Below are positions 1 to 11,998 of a stretch of 64,000 nucleotides of DNA, in pieces. The first letter of the stretch is position 1. Every line of letters starts with the position of its first letter. The stretch covers positions 439,974 through 503,973 of the forward strand of contig MNCI01020158.1 of assembly GCA_015680685.1 (NCBI GenBank), read 5' to 3'. The notes under the pieces are model-generated. The model had not been told where the DNA came from. It saw only the letters and a program-made list of their open reading frames with translations, and made no database searches. Origin of the DNA: Gnetum montanum. Lineage: Eukaryota; Streptophyta; Gnetopsida; Gnetales; Gnetaceae. A program made the translations under genes and the position numbers.

Positions 1-95
1 AATCCTAAGGGTTCATTCTAATGTTCCAATGATATGAATGATTTCCTATGTTCTATGTAGTGCACAAACAACTAAGTCCCTGGAAACAGTGCCAA
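1..95 (-). mobile_element. Element L, 5' leader (partial, leaves the window)
   Basis: Read on the minus strand, this follows directly after LTR A and its primer-binding site, so it is the untranslated leader of an element whose gag-pol lies left of the window. The stretch with ATAGAACATAGG is shared with the leader of E2 near 11940-11990, which places L in the same Athila-like family. No coding start is reached inside the window. Confidence 0.75.
77..94 (-). promoter_or_regulatory. Primer-binding site, tRNA-Asp type (element L)
   Basis: On the minus strand one base after the LTR end the sequence reads TGGCACTGTTTCCAGGGA. This matches, with a few changes, the complement of the 3' end of plant tRNA-Asp (TGGCGCCGTTGCCGGGG), the usual primer of Athila-type elements. 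The same site occurs in E2, O and F. Confidence 0.75.
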
Positions 96-931
96 TGATG
101 AATGGCAAGGTACCCCTACACTGAACCATACGAATACGAGCGTTTCACACACGATCCGATCAAACTCCAAGGACTAAATGCTTACGCACCTTAGTGAAAC
201 ACTCAGATTTAATCAATTGTTGTCTTCCCAAACTTACTTGTATTTTCATGGTTGTATGGTTAAGTAAGCTTGAGGTATATGATTTTTATAGCTTTTATAT
301 TTTTTTATGTCTTATGCTAATAAAGGAGAGGGAGAGAGATTAAGTGGCTAACTTACATTAACTATTCATTAACTAGTTTCTAAATGTTCCTAACACTAGT
401 ATCCATTCCCACTTGCCATACACATCCTGAACTAGTGCAACGCTGCTGGGATTACCAAACACTAATGGTTACTGGGTTACCAAGCACTACATGCATGCTC
501 AAAGTGGTCGTACTAAGTGTATTTAACTAAGGAGGTTGAAGATTAAGAGAGATATTAATTAACTAGGAAAGAATTAACCAATAATTAATTACTAATTAGC
601 TTAATTTGTATGCTGTAAGGTTTATCATAAAGTTCATGTTTATTATTGTACACAAAATTGTGCTTAGGTACAAATTGTTTGAATAAAGATCCGTTCACTC
701 TATGACTCCTACTGTGGGCACACAAAAATAATTCTAACTCTAGAATGACTAAACTGCAAGAATCTGGCTAAGGTTCTAAGTCTAACTATCTTGGAACAAA
801 GGGTGCTGCCTCTTATTTATAGAAGATGGGGCAGGATGCGATATCACGTATGTGATATCTCATGGTAGATGTGATATCACGTATGCGATATCGTAGATGC
901 GATATGGTGTACGCAATATCACGGCTCATTA
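96..931 (-). repeat. LTR A, 5' LTR of element L
   Basis: Minus-strand LTR of 836 bp, starting TAATGAG (decayed from TGATGAG) at 931 and ending CA at 96. It aligns along its length with LTRs B and C. In minus-strand order it has an array of GATATC palindromes (838-925), a TATA box CTATAAATA at 813-822, a hairpin around the poly(A) signal (638-692), repeated TTGGTAA(C/T)CC motifs and the closing GGGTACCTTGCCA block. The PBS on its left makes it a 5' LTR. Confidence 0.85.
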
Positions 932-3140
932 AAATGTTAACATGGAAGAGTTAAAAGATAAGGTTATTATTGAACCAATTCTTTATTCTACAAACACAAT
1001 TCTCCACATGCTCTCCTGGTGACATGACCTATGAGGATGGAGCACCTCTTGAAATCTTCTAATATGTCATAGCTATGGACCATTTTGTAGAATCAAATTT
1101 CTTAACCTTATGAACAATGTCCTTTCCTCTACTGCTTACGTAGTAGAACTAAAAGTAAACTTGTTTTATAAGTAAGATTTCAGTTCTATGAATTACACTT
1201 ATTTTCTAAAGGCTGACATTGCAAAGCCATTTCCATACTTGATAATAGAAATGTATTTTAGTCTTACAAAGGACTTATCTTCTAGTTTTCTTGTGGCTCA
1301 TAGAACCAGTTTAGCTTTTCTTGTAGAGATGTTTTTTCATTATTTGAACCTTCCTAAATCATGGCTCATGCATCATATGGGATTTATATATAACACTAAT
1401 TTTTCTCTTTCCTTATACTTACAAAGCCAAGTTAAGTAGAATCATCTTATACAACTAATTCTTAGTTCAATGAACTTTCTTTATAAGTTGACATGGGAAC
1501 CATGATATTGCTCATAGAACCATTTTTAAGGCTTCAACTCATAGAATCATGATATAGCCTCTTCAAGATTTATCTTCATGAGCTCTCATAGAGTTGACAT
1601 GGAAGAGTTAAAAGTTGAGCTTATTGTAGAATCATTTTTAGGTTCTTCAAGAATATCTTATGATATAGCTGACATGGTGAGGTTAGTTGCATGCTTGTTC
1701 ATAGAACAAAATTTTATTCTATAAACAAAAACTCTCATTGTAGCTCATAGAACCATTTTAGCATTTCTTGTAAAACCAATTTCAATTCTTTAAAATGACA
1801 TCATATAGATGATGACATGGTAGAGCTTCAAGAGTTTATTGTTATTTTGGGGTTAACATAGTTGGTAGAATTATTTCTAGATATATTCATAGAGTCGATT
1901 TTCAACCTCACAAAATTGACTCTACATGCTGATGTAGTGATGAGAGCAAAGCATCTTCCTAAAGTCTTCTAATATACCCTTAGCTATTAGTAAAATAATT
2001 TTATGGAGTCACTTTTTAGCCCTTCAAGTTTTTTATCACAAGACAAAATTAAGGTGGTAGAACCATATTGTATGCTTATTGGTAGAAATATATTTTAGTT
2101 CCAAAAAGGACTTAAATTTCAACTTTCTCTTTAAGTAATGACGTGGTACTTAAAATCATTTCAACTTTTATGATAAAAATAATTTTGGATCTACAACACT
2201 TTCCTCAAAATTAATCCTTGTGTCACATGGGAGTTCTATACAAAATTAATTTTGATCTTTCCTTCTACTTGAATTCCGTGAAAGCAATGTCATGTAGAGG
2301 TAACTGTTAGTTCTACAAGCTTCCTCTACAAGTTGACATGGTCTAACGATGATGTAACTCATAGAGCCATTTTTGGTTCTATTAACAATCCTTTTCTTTC
2401 TAAATATTGACATGATTCATAGAACCATTTTAGCTTTTCTTTGTAAAAATTGAATTTCGATTCTACAACTTGAGTTTCATAAAAGTTGACATGGCAAGGT
2501 TTCTTTAAAGCTTATTTTTAGAATCAATTTACTTAGCTCTATGAATTCATTAAATTTTCTAAATTTGATGTGGTAGAGACAATTTAAAAACATTTCATGA
2601 AGCTAAATTTTGTTCTATGTAAGAACTCTTTTTCACACTCCATGAACAAATGATGATGTGGTTCCTAGAACCATTTTGTAGAATTTCTTCTTCAATCCAC
2701 AAGTTTAAGATAAATTCAACATGGTAGATCCTCTTTGTAGAGCTACTTTTCAATTCTAAAAACCTATTTTATATGATCACTAACATGGCTATAGAATCAC
2801 TTCATAGAGCTATTTCTTCATCTCATGAGCATGTTCTACATAAGAATAAGTTGACATGGTAGAACAAAAAATAAGCTCTTTTGCAAAGTAGAATTTCAAA
2901 TACACATATAAGGTTCAAGCTAGCTTGTAGAATCTAAGTTTAACTCTAAAATACATGTCATCAAGCTCACGTGTCAAAACTAAACAAGGCATTCTTTGTA
3001 GAGCCACTTTTCAACTCTACAAACCTCCTTTATGTTAGTAGAGCTGATTTGGCAAAATCATTATTTAATAAACCCTTCTTAAAATTCAAATCGAGCCCTT
3101 CTTCTTAAAGTAAGTTTTCTATAAGTGCTTAGTTATTTGT
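932..3140. repeat. Degenerate AT-rich repeat region
   Basis: No gene is visible. Phrases recur in the same order: TAGAACCATTTTAGC (near 1301, 1748 and 2419), GTTGACATGG (1488, 1592, 2328, 2476, 2850) and TCTTCTAATAT (1055 and 1965). The spacings 447, 671 and 910 are near multiples of about 224-227, which suggests an old tandem repeat with indels. The 83-residue open frame at 1188-1439 lies in this repeat and has no recognisable domain. The period is an estimate by eye. Confidence 0.4.
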
Positions 3141-5070
3141 TTCAATGTCTATTATGATGAAACTAATTCATAGGCTCTGTGATTCCATTTTTGATAAGTT
3201 GGCCATACCTCACAGATAGCAAAACATGCATTTGAGCTAGTAAGCTTTGTCCTTGGTGTCCAACTTAGTCATTCCACATAGTGCCTAATTTAATTTGAAA
3301 ACCCTCACCCTTCAATATTACAAAGATAATAGAGTAAAATAGTTTTAGGATGGTTTTCTTAGATTTAAAATTATTATTCCACAAATTTCTATCACTTAAA
3401 TCTGCACTATATCATCACTAAAAATTTTTCCAAAAATTTCTTGCTTGAAACTTATCTTTCCATAAACTAAACACATCAATGCCTAGCTCATTCTCATAGT
3501 AGGATCAAGTTTGAGAAGAGGAACTTAAACTTTACTCTATTAATGGCCAGAGTGGTACCATAGATTACATTCTTGAAAGGAGTGTTGTAGCTAAGATGAA
3601 TCTTATCTTTTTACATTTCTCAAACATTTTCTTTTAACACTTTACTTCTATCTAGGCTTGTTTTCTTTAGATGGCAATGTGTAAGGAATCGAGCCTACTA
3701 TTTTGATTTTATGGTTGTTCCATGAAAGTGGAAATTTATTATAACAACAAGAACCAAAATACATATTTGAAGTACCAAATTTTATATTCATCATCTTTTT
3801 ACAACCAACCAACATTACATTAAATATTATTTGTATCTCTTCATATTCTAGAAGAAATGATGTCCACTATTTCATACATATCTTAGTAATTTCTAAACAT
3901 TTTTAAGTGATTCTAGTTTTACTTAAAATCGAAGATATGTGGCTACATCCATCATTTGGAAAATATAATCTTTACAAATTAGATGATTTTTTGTTACTTG
4001 AAACTATTGGGAAATGAGTGATTGAAAATAAATCAATAATAACTTCTTTATTTCTTAACACTTTCATGTGATTCTTAATTCTTTAGAAATCCAAAATGCA
4101 CAAAAAATTTTAATTAAAATTTCAACATTAGAACCTTATTATTTTGGTAAATACAACATTATGAAATTGACCTATTAGAATCATTACTATTTTTGATAAC
4201 TGAAAAAGAACTTATTTGTAATTTTAAAAATTACATATAATATTTAGAAATGCTAATTAATATTATCTTTTATTAATTTTTATATAATGGTTTCATCTAC
4301 TCTTTAATAAGTTGCATGATGTGTACCTATCTTACCATTACATAGCATCTGGCTAGCCTAGGATAAGTTAGGTGGTGTCCTATCTTCTTTCTTTGATGAA
4401 AATTTTAATGTATTTTGTCCTCTTTTTATAAACCTATGAATTTAATAGAATTGACTCTAAGGCTACTAAGAAATGTAACAAGGATCAAGTGATATATTAA
4501 CATAAGAATCATTTATGTAATTTAGTTATTGTATACTACAAGAATTATACAAAATTCTTGTTTTAAAACTAAAATTAAATTTTTATTTATGTCCATTAAG
4601 ATATTTTGGATCTATTAGATAAGTTTCAAAATTTCTTTTACAAAATTAATTAATACATAGCTTAGTGTAGTCCATTGGAATTGAACTTGTGACCTAGATT
4701 TTCTATTAACAAATTATTCATATATCAAATGGTTTGTTAGGCTTACTTTACAATATTCATACTTTGGTAGCCTTCAATTTTCTATTGGCTCTCTCATCTA
4801 ATAAGGAGATCTGTATTATCTTTGATTGAACATATCTTTTAATATTCTTAAACATATTATTTTTCTCATACATTTTGCATCATAGTAGGTCTTCTTACTT
4901 GTCATGTCTTCACATATTAGTTCATACTATTATCTATTTTTTAGACAGCACTTTGTTATGTTACTTATCTTATAATGGATTAGTCTATAATGTTTTTTAT
5001 CCAATGTATATTTATGAATTACTTTTTTCCATATCAATATCTAACAAATTATTAATTACTCATTCATTAA
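3141..5070. other. AT-rich stretch with nothing recognised
   Basis: About 1.9 kb of AT-rich sequence with stops in all frames. No LTR, TSD, tRNA-like or protein similarity was seen. It is the left flank of element X and may be older, decayed repeat sequence. The bases next to LTR D are ATTAA, the expected left copy of the target duplication of X. Confidence 0.4.
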
Positions 5071-5939
5071 TGATGGACAAATGTTTCCTACATCCAACCA
5101 TATGAATTACAAGTGTGTATGCACAATCTAGTTTAATTCTATGGAATCTTAGATTAGTAGTATCCTAAATAATTAATCATGATGTTTTTGGTTGTTATCT
5201 TTACAATCACCACATATATAGTTTAATGGGTATAGGTAAGTGTGATCGAGACATAAAATTTTTTCATTTTTATTATTTTTATGATTGAAATATTTAAGAT
5301 AATAAAATGATTAAACTATTAACTTCTAATTAACTATGAAACTAAGAGTAATTTAAACTAGCCTAAGCATGAAAAATTTATTCTCACTCTTTGTTTACAT
5401 CCTAAACTTATAGTAACAATGTTGGGTTATCAAATGGTTACTCATAAGCATACCAAGTGTTCATTACTAGGATTACCAAACATTAATACTTTTATGTTTG
5501 AAGGGTTGTAATTATGGAATTATAGAATAAAATATTAAAATTATTAATTATTGAAGCATTAGAAAATAAAATACATCATAAAGTAAATTATTGGAAATAA
5601 TGTAAAACTATTCCAAGTGCCGCAATGGAAGGAATTAATTTCAATTTTATTAGTAAAATGTTAAAGTATTTAGGTGCATCATGCATTGGAATAAAATTTC
5701 GTTTAGTCAAGTTTATTCATGTTTTCCTAAGTCCTACTAAAGAAAACTATAAGAGCTTTGCTACTAGAATGACCAAATATGCTATAAATGTGGATGATGT
5801 GATCATTTATATAGACAAAAGGCCATATTGCATCCATGCATATGCATCAATGCATCTTAGGCTATGTTGATGCATTAGTGTTGATGTAGCTATGTTGATG
5901 CATACTTGTTAATGTAAAAAACTTATTCACACTTTATCA
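5071..5939 (-). repeat. LTR D, 3' LTR of element X
   Basis: 869 bp on the minus strand, starting TGATAAAG at 5939 and ending TCATTAA at 5071. It aligns with LTR E of element Y in the block around CCTACATCCAACC and in the GGTTACTC/CCAAGTG repeats. Its U3 has an array of ATGCAT and GATGCATCAACATAGC copies (5825-5920) and a TATA box TATATAAA at 5807-5814. A polypurine tract on the right and no PBS on the left make it a 3' LTR. It is more decayed than the other LTRs. Confidence 0.7.
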
Positions 5940-5955
5940 TACCCCCATAATTAAC
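5940..5955 (-). promoter_or_regulatory. Polypurine tract of element X
   Basis: Minus strand TTAATTATGGGGGTA stands directly before LTR D and primes plus-strand DNA synthesis in LTR elements. The sequence before it, ACTCAAGGATGAG, is conserved in front of the 3' LTRs of Y and O. Confidence 0.75.
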
Positions 5956-6250
5956 TACAAACTCATCCTTGAGTAAACAAAAAATAGGACTAAGTCATTT
6001 ATAAAATAAAAGCGTATGTATGTAAACTACTAACTAACATTTTAATAATTTTGAGTGCCACATTACAAAATATTTAAGTATTTACAATTAAGTACATCAA
6101 AATTAGACATAATACAAAAATGGACTAGTTGTTGTTGTACAAAAATAACCAAGATAAAGTCTTCATACTATGCTAGGAGGTGGAGGCTCCTATGACTTTG
6201 ATAGTCTCTCCTCATGTAATAGACTCACTGGTGGCCTTGGCTATCCTGTT
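5956..6250 (-). pseudogene. 3' tail of element X (end of accessory gene and untranslated region)
   Basis: Short X fragment between its PPT and the insertion of E2. It aligns with the Y tail: GAGGTGGAGGCTCCTA here matches GCGGTGGAGGTTCCTA near 46609. No open frame of note. It continues across E2 at 12829. Confidence 0.5.
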
Positions 6251-7094
6251 TGATAAGTGGTGAGGTATCCCTACACTCAACCATACGAATACGAGTGTAA
6301 CACATGCGATCCAGTCAAACTCTGTAGACTAAGTGCCTACACACCTCATGGAACACTTAAGGTTAACCATTCTTTTTCTTCCTAGACTTACTTGTAGTTG
6401 TCACGGTGCATTGTTAAGTAAGTCCGAGGTATATGATTTTTATAGTTTTTATCTTTTATCTCCTATGCTATTGAGGTGAAGGGTTGAAGAGACTAATTAC
6501 CTAACTCTAACTAATGAACTAAGTCTAAATTAACCTAGCGTCAGCATCCATTTCCACTTATTGTACACACCCTGAACCGATGCAACCGTGGCTACCAAAC
6601 ACTAATCGTTGCTAGGATCACCACGCATAACACACATGCTCGAAGTGGTTGTACTGAGGCACCTAACTAGGAGAGAAGGGTTGAGAGAGAATTAATTCCT
6701 AATAAAGCATATAAATGGAAATCAATAAATAACATTAAGTAAAATCCTAATTAGCCTATTCCATGCACTGCAAGGTTTATCCAGGAAGTTTGTCTTTGTT
6801 GCTGTACACAAACTTGTGTTCAAGTACAATGTTTGCTCGAATAAAGATCCATTCAATTTAGGACTCCTATTGTGGGCACATGGAAGATATTCTATCTTGG
6901 GAGTGATCAATCTACCAGAGTTTCCCTACTATTTAGCCTAGGATGAGGAAATAAGGGAGAGCTACCTCTTATTTATAGATTTTGCGACATACCGCGATAT
7001 CGCATACACGATATTGTAGGGGATGACGCGATATCGTGTACGCGATATCGCGAGGGATGTGATATCGTGACGACCATGATATCACGTCTCATCA
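6251..7094 (-). repeat. LTR B, 3' LTR of E2
   Basis: 844 bp, TGATGAG at 7094 to TATCA at 6251 on the minus strand. Clearly alignable with LTR C along its whole length. Many differences are C/T or G/A changes, often at CG sites. It holds the GATATCGCGTACGCGATATC array (6988-7085), a TATA box TATAAATA (6969-6978) and the poly(A) hairpin (6790-6848, one arm mutated). Confidence 0.9.
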
Positions 7095-8786
7095 TACACC
7101 CATGACTGAATAAAAACTTGTCCTAAAGTTTCTTACAAAATATTGGAAAGGTATGGGATTATTGACTTAAAATGAAACTAATGGGATGACTTGTGGACAG
7201 ATCATCATTACAAGACTTGAAAAAACTAGTGTTCATGACAACAAGAGTGAACACCTTATTACATTGACATCAGGCCTCATTTGGCAGCTGAGAAAGAGAG
7301 ATAGAAAGAAGTGTTGTTGCTTCAAATGCCAATATTGCACCTATCATTGTCCATCCATAAGCACGTTATTGATCTTGCTCCTTGCATTACTGCTTCCAAC
7401 ATTACTCCATTCCAAGTGTTTGCTCCAGATCCAATCTGTTGTTGTATGATTGCCATCTACACGCACAACACAATCTTATATTAGCAAAGGTAAATGAATC
7501 ATCATGTAATTAACACCTTTCTTCGGTGTAAGTCCATTGGCTAGGTTGTGGTATGGTTGATTGCAGATCTAGAGATATGATATTGATGACTACTAAAGGT
7601 GTATGGGTTAGGAAAAAAAATTGAAAAAATTTAGGGCTAAGAGAAAAGTGAAAAAAATCGGGCCCCATACCCCCATGACTAATCGCAAACCTCTAGTAGC
7701 GTTAGTATGGAGAAAGAAAAAGAACAAGAAAGATGAAGAAAAAGAGACAACTATAGCATTGATGAAATTGATGTCAAGATGGAAATGAACAAAATAAAAC
7801 TAATTGCAAAAATGTTAAGGGAAAGAAGTTAACTGGTGCACCAAAGAGGAATGTTAGTGGGTCCTCCCCAAAGCAGGTTCATGCCCTTAATGCCCTAACA
7901 AACCCACATTCAAAGAGTCTGTAGGCTCTGGGAATGTCATTTGGAACAAGCATTAAAGTCTTAACCACAAGAATTTACCAAAAAGAAAACAATGCGTTAA
8001 CCAAAATATATACACTAATGATACAACCAGCAATGAGATGAATAATGGAGAGAAGGGTGAAGAGAATAGAATGGAATGGAATCCCAAGAACAAGGTGGTG
8101 TATAGCCCCTTGTATGTTTCATGATTAATGTAACTTAGCAAATCTCATTCCAACTCTGGCCTCAAACGAACCACTTCTAGTGACTTCGCATTAATGCATG
8201 TGGCCAAACCATCCTCTTGAAGTAATAAGAATTCCTTCACCCAAGAGCCACCACCATTCCAATGAAACAAAGGAGGAGAGAATGGGAAGCGAGAAGGGCC
8301 TTAGTTAGAGGGAACATTTTTATTTTGAGTTCCATAACCAGTGCTTGTAGCCCAAGGGATTATTTCGTCTAAGGGGTGTGCTTTGAATTCTCACTTCTTC
8401 TGGTAAAACAAAAACATGTAAAACAAAAATGTGTAAAAAGAAATTTGTAAAACAAAAACATGTAAAAAAAATGTGGAAAACAAAAATGTGTAAAACAAAA
8501 AATTAAAAGAACTAAGGGCCTCAAATGATTAGCATAGGTGGCCATCTCCCCCATGACTGAGTGGAAAAGGAGAGATCCAAAATAATGAGCACCTGTATGA
8601 ATTTCGTAGAAGTGCCCAACTTCTCCCAACTAATGTTCTTCAATTAAGGGGTGGAAGTCGGTGATGCTCATATTCCAATGTATCTATGCCTTCATTGTTG
8701 GCATGGGTTGTTTTCTCAATTCATTCCATGCATATTTATCAGTTGCTCTTTCTAGTAGCTGCCAACCATGGGATGTCTACTACTTG
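7095..8786 (-). other. E2 spacer between protease and 3' LTR
   Basis: Non-coding in all frames. It holds the PPT next to LTR B (7095-7110), a second PPT-like copy TCATGGGGGTATGG at 7664-7683, the block GGGAGGACCCAC near 7861-7872 (also in X, Y and O between the pol and accessory positions), an A-rich tract of TGTAAAACAAAAA repeats (8402-8512) and an internal polypurine tract at 8541-8560. The layout is that of X and Y with pol and the accessory gene missing. Confidence 0.6.
8541..8560 (-). promoter_or_regulatory. Internal (central-type) polypurine tract of E2
   Basis: Minus strand TCAGTCATGGGGGAGATGGC, nearly the same as the terminal PPT. Equivalent sites stand at 17142-17163 in X and 53553-53573 in Y, each followed on the minus strand by a T-rich TTTTGTTTTACA tract. 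A role as a second plus-strand start is inferred from conservation only. Confidence 0.45.
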
Positions 8787-9260
8787 TTATGTGGTTGCTA
8801 CATACAGGCATCTTTGTTTCAAAGTTTTAAGGGAACACTTGTTACATGGAGGCATTACCTCCATGTCATCACCCGATGAATCACTGTATGTAATGCATGG
8901 AACTTTCCTCTTCTCGATCTTTCCATAAATATTTACCTTAGAAATTTCCAAGGAAAGATCACAAATTCCTAGGCATGCGTCTATTGTACTCATCCATGCC
9001 CTTCCCATTATAATTGGGAAGTCCCCTTTGTCATTGTTAACTTCAATCACTAGGAAATCAGCTGGGTAAGACCAACCACACATAGTGGGAATGATGCCCT
9101 CCAACAATCCCAAGGGAATGGTGATGGACTGGTATGCCAGCTCTAGTTGAATGTTGCTCTTCTTAAGTTGGGGTAGGTTCCAGGCTTGATACATTTCTCA
9201 TGAAATTAAGTTGACTCCGAAACCTTAGTCAAGAAGAGCCTTATGTGGTTCATTCCTAGT
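8787..9260 (-). pseudogene. E2 retropepsin-type protease (broken)
   Basis: Aspartic protease that would cut the Gag polyprotein. The active-site segment reads ALLD, a stop where S or T is expected, then GFGVNLIS; the later motif is PIIMGRAWMSTIDACLGI, matching the PI.LGRPFL block of Athila proteases, followed by a KVPCITYS tail also seen in X and Y. The single stop at the active site and the in-frame stop after LIS show the gene is dead. It follows gag in the same direction and nothing from pol follows it. Confidence 0.75.
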
Positions 9261-11855
9261 GACTTGGAGATAGATTAAGGGACTCCCAGGGTCAAATAAT
9301 TTCCTAGGAAGGTGACCTACCTTGATCCAGTCGATTACGGTATGTGTTAACATAACCGTATGCGTTAAGCTTTGTTGTTGGACGGAAGGGAGTACCAAAG
9401 CTTTATGTGTTAACATAACCGCTTGTTGTTGTGAGATCTTGTCTGGGCTTCTAGTTTTGAAGAAAGTTCTTCTCTTTTTACAATTATTAGAACCAGCAGC
9501 GGGTTGAATGTTTACTACTCTTGTAGCGTGGAATTGCTGTGGTTGAGTGGGGAGTTTCCCTTGCATTGTTGGAGCAGGTGGTGTTGTGGGAACTACCGGT
9601 GGAAGAGGTGCAAAAGGAGTAGGAGGATGGTATGGGTATGGAGCATCTTCCAGAGGAGAAGGAGTTCTTCTAAAGTACTCCTGAACTTGGTAGTGACGCT
9701 GGGGAGTTCTGTGACCCATGGACTCACTTGGAGAAATCGACTTCTGCACATAGTATCCATATGGATCGAGCTACTGATAAGGGTACTAATGTTTAGGAGG
9801 TGGCATCCCCCATGACTATGGGTATTGCCACTATTGATGTTGTCCAATGGGTTGTGGTGGAGTTCCACTTGGATAGTACGTTAACAGTTGGTGGAACTGT
9901 CTTGGGTTACCTTGGGGATAAGGTAACCTATGAGGTATCTGTTGTTGGTTGAGTCTTGGGTTAAGTGCATACACCCCAGAATCTTGTAGATGTGAGATGC
10001 TTGGATAACATCCCTTAGGATGGTCATAGTGGTAGATCTCACATCCACCATCATCATCTGTGTCTGATTCCACAACCTCATCGAAGATAGTAATTTTTCC
10101 CTTACCCTTGTTATGTGCAAGGCCTAAATCTCTCCACTTTGTCTTACCTTTGTCACTACTTCATTCCTCCTTAGACTCCTCTACAATTTTCAAGACAATT
10201 TCAAGTCTGGAGTCTAAGGAATCTCATAATTGATCCACCTTAGCTAATACTTTTGTTGTTAACTTTTGGATTGATAAGGTTTTTTTGTTCACCAACTCTT
10301 CGAGTGGTGACTCATCCTCTTCATCACAAAATTTCACTCCCTTCTTTCGAGGAGAGGGATCATGGTTGTATTCTTCCACACTTTCCCTTTTTTGTAGCTC
10401 CCTCTCTTATTTTTCTACTTGCTCTAACAAGTAATGAATCTCATGGACTCTAAGTTTTGATAGTCTCCCTTGGGCATGAGTCCCAAGGGTTCTCCTAGTT
10501 TCATACCTTAGCCCATCTATGAGATGGCAAAGCTGATCCTGTTGTGCATATTCATGGCTTGGGCAATGATGTAACAATACGTAGTAGTGGCCCATGGCAA
10601 CATCCAAGGGTTCATGAGTACCTTGCTTCCATCCTTGGATCTGCTTATGCAAGTTAGACACTTAGGAGTACATTTGATACTTATCATTGAAGAGTTCTAA
10701 CATTGTACTTCACCTCCTGATGGTTTCCAGTTCTAAGGACTCGTACCAACGCTCTGCTTCCTTGATGAGTGTCCTGAGAAATAACTTTAGTTTTTTCCAC
10801 TCATTTTCAATGTTTCGCACGGCACAGGCATCGTGGAATGCCTATAAATGATGTTGTGGATCATCATTGTGTCGCCCATCAAAGCATGGGATATTGTTCA
10901 TGTCTAAACGCTTGATCCGAATATTTTTTAAATGCCTTGTTGGGATTCTGACTACCTTCGTTATATCAAGCATACTTTGGGTTGCAAGTAGGGGCTCATC
11001 ATGATCATCTCTTTCATGATGCCTATGATGTCTTCATTGTTCCCTACTTTCCCTTCGTTCATGCCCTTATCCTCTCTCTTGACTCTCTCGTCGAGGTCTC
11101 TTATTTTTCTTACTTTTATCCTCTCCATTGTGCTCTTCATGATTGCGCCCTAATGTGGAAGGAGAGGGTGAGTGATGAGATGAAGGGGAAGAAGAAGGAG
11201 GACCATCACCATGGAGATGTCTTTTACCTTCTCTTCTATGGCTTCGGCCCCGATCGTGATGACGATCTAAGTACTCGTCCTTGTCATGTGTTGTTCCCTC
11301 AGTGAATAGTTGGTGTTCACAAGGATCAAAACTAGGGTTTTGTATCATGGAGCATAGGTTCTAATACCCCACCTCCTCACTATTATTATGAGGGGAAACA
11401 TCTTTTGATAGCAAACTAGTTATAAGTGGTTGACCATCTCTAGTTTCACTTAGGACATGCAAGACCTCTTTGCCCTTCAACAGTGTATGTTGGCTTTCCT
11501 ACCTTGAGTCCCTCATACATTGTAAAGCTATGGGATGATAATCCCTCATATCAAAATCACCCATAATGTATTCAACATAGAGCTAAGTCATGTTGATCTG
11601 TGCCAAAGCACGAAGGAGCATGTTGGGGACTGCACGATCTGGAGGTAACACTATCTTACCCTGTAGGTCTCTCCAGCACATCTGTTCATCTTGATGGAAG
11701 ATAAAAGTAAAATCAGAAATATACTCATCAAGATGAGTATATTACACCCTATATTTCTAAGGAAGTGGCAAATTTAGGTTATGTGTTTTTGATTGCTGAC
11801 TGTTCTTTGTATGATCCCTAGGTGAACTGCTCTTATGCGAAGAAGAAGAAGACAT
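9261..11855 (-). pseudogene. gag: E2 gag (broken)
   Basis: Structural protein of the virus-like particle. The ATG at 11855 begins MSSSSSHKSS, an N-terminal serine run; next come an RG/H-rich basic part (11067-11348), the capsid-like gag domain (about 10407-10960, with PLDVAMGHYYVLLHHCP and a CHLIDGL segment), a conserved IYHYDHPKGCYPSISHLQ motif near 9990-10040 and a P/Q-rich tail. Several frameshifts and stops separate the open segments. The same order is found in O and X, where HDHPKG is also kept, so the family assignment is firm even though no segment is intact. Confidence 0.75.
9802..9820 (-). promoter_or_regulatory. PPT-like sequence inside E2 gag
   Basis: Minus strand CATAGTCATGGGGGATGCC within the gag reading frame. 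Similar sites lie in the gag of X (43741-43760) and O (20053-20070, plus strand). It may reflect a conserved peptide (SHGG) or a nucleic acid signal; the two cannot be told apart here. Confidence 0.35.
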
Positions 11856-11977
11856 GATGTCTTATAGGTGTGCTGATTTTACCGTTATATAATTTTTTTT
11901 TTGATAAACCCTAAGGTTTGTTTAAGCTCCCAAAGATGTGAGTAATATCCTATGTTCTACGTAGTGCACAAACACTT

Positions 11978-11997
11978 AGTCCCTAGCAACGGTGCCA
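11978..11997 (-). promoter_or_regulatory. Primer-binding site, tRNA-Asp type (E2)
   Basis: Minus strand TGGCACCGTTGCTAGGGACT, one base after the end of LTR C. It is the closest of the window's PBS copies to the tRNA-Asp complement TGGCGCCGTTGCCGGGG. Confidence 0.85.
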
Positions 11998-11998
11998 A

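Noticed and set aside
4660-4700. tRNA or SINE promoter-like GAACTTGTGACC
   Set aside because: No cloverleaf or paired A and B boxes could be placed around it.
8369-8629. Phe/Cys-rich open frame on the minus strand
   Set aside because: It reads through the TGTAAAACAAAAA tract; a low-complexity artefact.
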